Of a stretch of 25,651 nucleotides of DNA, positions 22,181 to 25,651 are shown in pieces. The position numbers and the translations under genes are program-made. This stretch comes from an uncultured Collinsella sp. (GTDB lineage: Bacteria > Actinomycetota > Coriobacteriia > Coriobacteriales > Coriobacteriaceae), in NCBI GenBank assembly GCA_900759045.1, contig CAAETU010000051.1, positions 1-25,651 of the forward strand, written 5' to 3'. The stretch's first letter is position 1; every line of letters begins with the position of its first letter. The notes below the pieces were generated by a model. The model was given only the letters and a program-made list of their open reading frames with translations, ran no database searches and was not told the origin of the DNA.

Positions 22181-22239
22181 TGGTATCTAAGTTGAGATAC
22201 CACTTCTGGTATATCAGCTTGCGCTTGCGTGAGTACAAT
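22181..22239 (+). promoter_or_regulatory. Operator-like palindrome and -10 box upstream of glmS
   Basis: TGGTATCT (22181-22188) and AGATACCA (22195-22202) are perfect 8-bp arms around AAGTTG. A further TGGTAT half-site starts at 22207. TACAAT (22234-22239) is a good -10 box with no clear -35. TGGTAT half-sites recall GntR/HutC-family NagR operators in amino-sugar genes, which would fit glmS. Confidence 0.5.
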
Positions 22240-22313
22240 ACTCGAACGTTATACGTCTCAGCGCCTCCCGTGCGTGGACGTCTTGCAGTCACGCGAACGA
22301 AGGGATTTATCCT

Positions 22314-24161
22314 ATGTGCGGAATTGTCGGCTACACCGGCTCTGATATTGCAAAGAACATCCTGGTCACAGGCCTTAAGCGCATGGAGTATCGCGGCTAT
22401 GACTCCTCGGGCGTCGCGCTCGAGGTGGGCGAGGGCGCCGCGGCGCACCTCGATGTCATCCGCCGCGTGGGTAAGGTCGCGGGCTTGGAGAGCGAGCTTT
22501 CCAACATTGACAGCGACGCTACCTGCGGTATCGGCCACACCCGTTGGGCCACCCACGGCAAGCCCTCCGTCGTTAACGCTCACCCCCACACCAGCTGCGA
22601 CGGTCGTATCGCCATCGTCCACAACGGCATCATCGAGAACTTCGCCGAGCTGCGCGAAGAGCTGGAGGGTCGCGGCCACCACTTTAAGAGCGAGACCGAT
22701 ACCGAGGTCTTCGCACATCTGATCGAAGAGGCTTATGCCGAGACGCACGACCTGATGGCCTCCGTGCGCGAGGCTTGCACCCATGTGGTCGGTGCCTATG
22801 GTCTGGCCGCCGTGTGCGCTGACGAGCCCGGCGTGATCGCCGTGGCCCGCAAGGATTCCCCGATCGTGGTCGGCGCGGGCGAGACCGGCGCCTATGTCGC
22901 CTCCGATGTCATCGCGCTCATCGACGCCACCCGCGATGTCGTGGTGCTCGAGGACGGTCAGTTTGCCAAGCTCACGCCCGCAGGCGTCGAGTACACCGAC
23001 GAGGCCGGCAACGTTATCGAGCCCAAGGTCACCCACATCGACTGGGATCTGGACATGGCAGAAAAGGGCGGTTATCCCGACTTTATGCTCAAGGAAATCC
23101 ACGAGCAGCCGCGCGTCGTGCGCGACACGCTGGTTGGTCGTATGACGCCGGCCGGCGAGCTCGACATCGACGAGCTGGGCCTTTCGCTCGAGGAGCTCAA
23201 CGACATCGACCGCGTCTACGTGATCGCTTGCGGCACCAGCTATCACGCTGGCCTCATTGCCAAGAATCTCATCGAGGGCTGGGCTCGCATCCCCACCGAG
23301 GTTGAGGCGGCCAGCGAGTTCCGTTATCGCAACCCCATCATTACGCCGACGACGCTTGTCGTTGCCGTGTCCCAGTCGGGCGAGACGGCCGATACCCTCG
23401 CCGCCATCCGCGACGCGCGCATCAAGGGCGCCAAGGTCTTCGGCATCACCAACGTGGTGGGAAGCCCCGTGGCGCGTGAGAGCGACGGCGTCATCTACAC
23501 CAAGGCCAACAAGGAGATCGCGGTCGCCTCGACTAAGAGCTTTATCGGCCAGGTCGTGAGCCTCACGCTTTTGGCCCTGCTGCTGGCGCAGGTCAAGTAC
23601 CGCTTGACCACCAAGCAGGCGCGCATGCTGTTCCGCGAGCTTTCCGATACGGCCGAGCAGATCCAGTGGATTTTGGATACCCAAACCGAGGCCGTTCATG
23701 AGGCCGCCCTGCTGTGCAAGGACGCGCAGTCGGCGCTGTTCGTGGGCCGTGGCATGGGTGCCGCTATTTCCTACGAGGGCGCGCTCAAGCTCAAAGAGGT
23801 CAGCTACCTGCACGCCGAGGCCTACGCCGCCGGTGAGATGAAGCACGGCCCCATCGCGCTGATCGACCCGGGCTTCCCTGTCATCGCCGTGGCCACCAAG
23901 AGTGCCACCTACGACAAGACCGTGTCGAACCTCATGGAGTGCAAGGCGCGCGGCGCCAAGGTCATCGTTGTTGCCACCGAGGGCGACGAGGAGATCAACA
24001 AGATCGCCGACTGCATCATTCGCGTGCCGGCAGTCCGCGACGTGTTCAGCCCCATCACGGCGAGTGTCCCGCTGCAGCTGCTCGCCCGCGAGGTCGCCAT
24101 CCTGCGCGGTTGCGACGTTGACCAGCCCCGAAACCTCGCCAAGAGCGTCACGGTAGAGTAA
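22314..24161 (+). CDS. glmS: Glutamine-fructose-6-phosphate aminotransferase (isomerizing) GlmS
   Basis: First committed step of amino-sugar and peptidoglycan precursor synthesis: fructose-6-phosphate plus glutamine gives glucosamine-6-phosphate plus glutamate, in the cytoplasm. In 615 residues, Met1 is removed to expose the nucleophile Cys2 (MCGIVGY). The glutaminase domain (about 2-240) has EYRGYDSSG and HTRWATHG (75-82). Two SIS isomerase domains follow, with CGTSYHAG (306-313), SQSGETADT (353-361), the KLKEVSYLHAEAYAAGEMKHGP stretch (492-513) and the canonical end DQPRNLAKSVTVE. ATG 22314 follows AAGGGA. No glmS ribozyme was seen upstream, so control is presumably at the promoter. The insertion sequence begins 41 bases after its stop. 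Confidence 0.97.
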   Translation: MCGIVGYTGSDIAKNILVTGLKRMEYRGYDSSGVALEVGEGAAAHLDVIRRVGKVAGLESELSNIDSDATCGIGHTRWATHGKPSVVNAHPHTSCDGRIAIVHNGIIENFAELREELEGRGHHFKSETDTEVFAHLIEEAYAETHDLMASVREACTHVVGAYGLAAVCADEPGVIAVARKDSPIVVGAGETGAYVASDVIALIDATRDVVVLEDGQFAKLTPAGVEYTDEAGNVIEPKVTHIDWDLDMAEKGGYPDFMLKEIHEQPRVVRDTLVGRMTPAGELDIDELGLSLEELNDIDRVYVIACGTSYHAGLIAKNLIEGWARIPTEVEAASEFRYRNPIITPTTLVVAVSQSGETADTLAAIRDARIKGAKVFGITNVVGSPVARESDGVIYTKANKEIAVASTKSFIGQVVSLTLLALLLAQVKYRLTTKQARMLFRELSDTAEQIQWILDTQTEAVHEAALLCKDAQSALFVGRGMGAAISYEGALKLKEVSYLHAEAYAAGEMKHGPIALIDPGFPVIAVATKSATYDKTVSNLMECKARGAKVIVVATEGDEEINKIADCIIRVPAVRDVFSPITASVPLQLLAREVAILRGCDVDQPRNLAKSVTVE

Positions 24162-24202
24162 TTGGTTCCGCCGTTCTAGCGACTAAGGCCCGGCTCCGCA
24201 TC

Positions 24203-24226
24203 TGAACTGCCTCCCATTTCTTGGAC
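24203..24226 (+). repeat. Left terminal inverted repeat (IRL)
   Basis: TGAACTGCCTCCCATTTCTT followed by GGAC. It matches the inverted right end at 20 of 24 positions; mismatches are at positions 9, 10, 15 and 16. Confidence 0.92.
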
Positions 24227-24247
24227 ATGAGAAATGGGAGGCTTTCT
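24209..24247 (+). terminator. Hairpin at the IS left end, terminator-like, covering the orfA ribosome-binding site
   Basis: GCCTCCCATTTCT (24209-24221) pairs perfectly with AGAAATGGGAGGC (24230-24242) around an 8-nt loop, followed by TTTCTTT. The 3' arm contains GGGAGG, the Shine-Dalgarno sequence of orfA. Transcripts entering from glmS should stop here or be untranslatable, which would protect the element from outside activation. It also serves as the only visible terminator for glmS. Confidence 0.8.
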
Positions 24248-24249
24248 TT

Positions 24250-24741
24250 ATGCGCGTTGATTTGAGGGTGAAGCATGATGTCGAGGCCAGGAAGGCGGCC
24301 ATAGGGCTCTTCGAGCTCGGGCACGGGTATAAATCTGCCGCGATTGCCCTTTCGCTTCCCGCGGAAGCCGTGAGAAGATGGCAGGAGATATACCGCGCAT
24401 TCGGGAGCGAGGTGCTGCTGCGCATGGACGGAAAGCAGGGCAGGTACACATACGAGCAGAAGGTCGCCGCCGCCTCCGCCGTCGTCGACGGCGGCATGAC
24501 GAAGGCCGAGGCGATGGCGGCGTTCGGCATAATGTCGATGTCGCCGCTCAAGAAGTGGTGCGCGCTATACCGCCGGGGCGGCGCGGAGGCCCTGCGCCCG
24601 AGGCCCAAGGGCCGGCCGAGCGGTTCCAGGGCGAGGCCGCGGACCCGCGAGGAGGAGCTCGAGGAGCGGTGCCGTAGGCTCGAGGCCGAGGTGGCCTACC
24701 TAAAAAAATTACGCGCCCTGGTCGAGAGGGACGGGCTCTGA
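24250..24741 (+). CDS. IS3-family transposase OrfA (HTH protein)
   Basis: 163 residues. Two helix-turn-helix segments (about 12-47 and 68-100) recognise the terminal repeats. A Pro/Arg-rich linker follows (about 115-130), and then a coiled coil (about 133-160: EEELEERCRRLEAEVAYLKKL) for multimerisation. ATG 24250 follows GGGAGG (24236-24241). The frame ends at 24741; most ribosomes make OrfA alone, while those slipping at 24702-24708 make the OrfAB transposase. Confidence 0.92.
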   Translation: MRVDLRVKHDVEARKAAIGLFELGHGYKSAAIALSLPAEAVRRWQEIYRAFGSEVLLRMDGKQGRYTYEQKVAAASAVVDGGMTKAEAMAAFGIMSMSPLKKWCALYRRGGAEALRPRPKGRPSGSRARPRTREEELEERCRRLEAEVAYLKKLRALVERDGL

Positions 24742-24749
24742 CCAGGGCG
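24702..24749 (+). other. Programmed -1 ribosomal frameshift signal
   Basis: A slippery heptamer A-AAA-AAA (24702-24708) in the orfA frame is followed after five bases by a perfect 10-bp stem, CGCCCTGGTC (24714-24723) with GACCAGGGCG (24740-24749), and a 16-nt loop. The orfA stop codon (24739-24741) lies at the start of the second arm. The -1 frame entered at ATT 24708 stays open to 25613. Confidence 0.9.
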
Positions 24750-25613
24750 AAGGCCGAAGCGGTCGCGGCCCTGCGCGCCGAGGGACACGCACTCGGGCAC
24801 CTGCTCGCATGCGCCGAGCTCAAGAGGTCGACCTACTACTACGCCCTCGCGCACCCGCCGAGGCCCACGCGCCCCGAGCTCCGGGAGGCGGCCGCCGAGA
24901 TCTTCTCGCGCACCGCCAACGGCTGCGGGCACCGGCAGATAGCGATGTGCCTCAGGGCGGAAGAGGGGGCCGTGATAGCCGACAAGACCGTGCTCAAGAT
25001 GATGCGCGAGATGGGGATCCGCTGCGGGATCAGGCGCGAGACGGCCTACCACAGGTACAACTCGTACAGGGGCGTCGTCGGCAGGACGTTCGAGAACGTG
25101 ATCGCGAGGGATTTCGACGCCGGGGCCCCGTGGCAGAAGCTGGGGACGGACGTCACCGAGTTCAAGGTGGCCGGCGGCAAGGCCTACTGGGCCCCGACGC
25201 TGGACTTCTGCACCAAGGAGATCGTGGCGAGCGACATATCGACCACGCCCGACATGGCCCAGCAGGCGAGGATGCTCGACGAGCTGCTGCCCAAGATCCC
25301 CGAGGGCGCCGCCCCGACCATGCACTCGGACCGGGGCTGGCAGTACCAGCACGCCTCGTACACATCCAGGCTCGAGGCCGCCGGCATCGTCCAGAGCATG
25401 TCCAGGAAGGCGAACTGCATCGACAATGCCGCCACCGAGCAGCTCTTCGGCCACGTCAAGGACGAGTTCTACAGGGGCCGCGAGTGGAAGACGTTCGAGG
25501 ATTTCAAACGCGACCTGGAGGAATACATAGTCCACTGGAACACGAGCCGGAGGCAGGTAAGATTGAAGGGCCTGACCCCGGAGGAGTACCGGAATCAGGC
25601 CCTCGCGGCCTAG
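24708..25613 (+). CDS. IS3-family transposase OrfB (DDE integrase core), made as OrfAB fusion
   Basis: The frame entered by -1 slippage encodes 301 residues; joined to 153 of OrfA the transposase is 454 residues. An HTH_21-like region lies before the rve integrase core. The catalytic triad is D in LGTDVTEF (25149-25151), D in HSDRGWQY (25329-25331) and E in NAATEQLF (25437-25439). The D-to-E spacing is 35 residues, the IS3 hallmark. The C-terminal HWNTSRRQVRLKGLTPEEYR is also typical. There is no good independent start near the beginning; the first ATG is 24945, inside the domain. No inactivating change was seen. Confidence 0.92.
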   Translation: MTRPGREGRALTRAKAEAVAALRAEGHALGHLLACAELKRSTYYYALAHPPRPTRPELREAAAEIFSRTANGCGHRQIAMCLRAEEGAVIADKTVLKMMREMGIRCGIRRETAYHRYNSYRGVVGRTFENVIARDFDAGAPWQKLGTDVTEFKVAGGKAYWAPTLDFCTKEIVASDISTTPDMAQQARMLDELLPKIPEGAAPTMHSDRGWQYQHASYTSRLEAAGIVQSMSRKANCIDNAATEQLFGHVKDEFYRGREWKTFEDFKRDLEEYIVHWNTSRRQVRLKGLTPEEYRNQALAA

Positions 25614-25627
25614 TCGCTATTTAGGGC

Positions 25628-25651
25628 GTCCAAGATTTGGGGCGCAGTTCA
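25628..25651 (-). repeat. Right terminal inverted repeat (IRR)
   Basis: On the minus strand it reads TGAACTGCGCCCCAAATCTT followed by GGAC. It ends on the final base of the window, 14 bases after the orfB stop. Confidence 0.9.

Larger units (their letters stand above)
24203..25651 (+). mobile_element. Complete IS3-family insertion sequence (IS150-like), 1449 bp
   Basis: It is bounded by 24-bp imperfect terminal inverted repeats starting TGAACTGC (20 of 24 match). It carries overlapping orfA and orfB in the -1 relation typical of IS3, a frameshift signal, and a DD(35)E transposase. All parts look intact, so it may be active. The window stops at its last base, so the target duplication cannot be checked; the left flank is GCATC. 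Its GC content and codon use (many AGG, ATA) differ from neighbouring genes, consistent with recent arrival. Confidence 0.95.

Noticed and set aside
22167..22313. glmS ribozyme
   Set aside because: No ribozyme core sequence or pseudoknot arrangement was visible, and the leader after the -10 box is only about 70 bases.
22014..23846. N-terminal extension of the LacI-type protein through glmS on the minus strand
   Set aside because: The extension is antisense to glmS and crosses the repeats and promoter region. The HTH at MAKVKISD is the normal family N-terminus and has its own ribosome-binding site.

Overview
The window looks like chromosomal DNA of a gut actinobacterium of the class Coriobacteriia, most like Collinsella. 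This is inferred from the roughly 60 % G+C coding regions with strong G/C third positions, the gene order tilS-hpt-ftsH, the EF-G paralogue and the polar amino-acid ABC operon; no rRNA or other taxonomic marker is present. Most of the window is ordinary chromosome. The unusual material lies in the intergenic regions around 6.7, 8.0, 11.6, 16.6-18.9 and 22.0-22.2 kb and in an insertion sequence at the right edge.

Layout, left: a terminator of an upstream gene (68-99); a small tail-anchored hypothetical protein (148-618, minus); an Hsp20 chaperone (896-1327); a YycJ/WalJ-type metallo-beta-lactamase-fold hydrolase (minus) divergent from tilS; then tilS, hpt and ftsH in one direction (tRNA-Ile lysidine synthesis, purine salvage, membrane proteolysis). 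After the ftsH terminator comes a perfect 25-bp-arm palindrome, a PLP aminotransferase, a parS-like 16-mer, a PHP-domain phosphatase and, converging on it, a 23S rRNA uracil methyltransferase of the RlmD family.

Middle: an amino-acid ABC operon (substrate-binding lipoprotein, permease, ATPase; 10728-13149) with a strong promoter, a leader inverted repeat, and a roughly 105-nt imperfect palindrome between the first two genes that probably sets the excess of binding protein over membrane components. Next is an EF-G paralogue whose GTPase motifs G3, G4 and G5 are altered, then a secreted or membrane-anchored DNA/RNA non-specific nuclease (minus).

The most striking region is 16790-18914. An AlbA_2/HATPase_c_4/winged-helix regulator (17093-18793) is preceded by about nine to ten copies of the 9-mer TTAGAGAGA in both orientations, mostly spaced at multiples of one helical turn; the last copy overlaps the ribosome-binding site. 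A decayed copy lies downstream of the gene. The unit is bracketed by two direct copies of a roughly 50-bp repeat; a third, inverted copy lies in the lacI-glmS intergenic region.

Right: LarE-type sulfur transferase (minus), divergent from a HAD phosphatase; a LacI-family regulator (minus) with a LacI-type operator at its own start; and glmS with a TGGTATCT...AGATACCA palindrome upstream. The last 1449 bp are a complete IS3-family element (24203-25651) with 24-bp imperfect terminal repeats, orfA/orfB joined by a clear -1 frameshift signal (A7 plus a 10-bp stem), a DD(35)E catalytic triad, and a left-end hairpin that buries the orfA Shine-Dalgarno sequence. The window ends exactly at the last base of this element.
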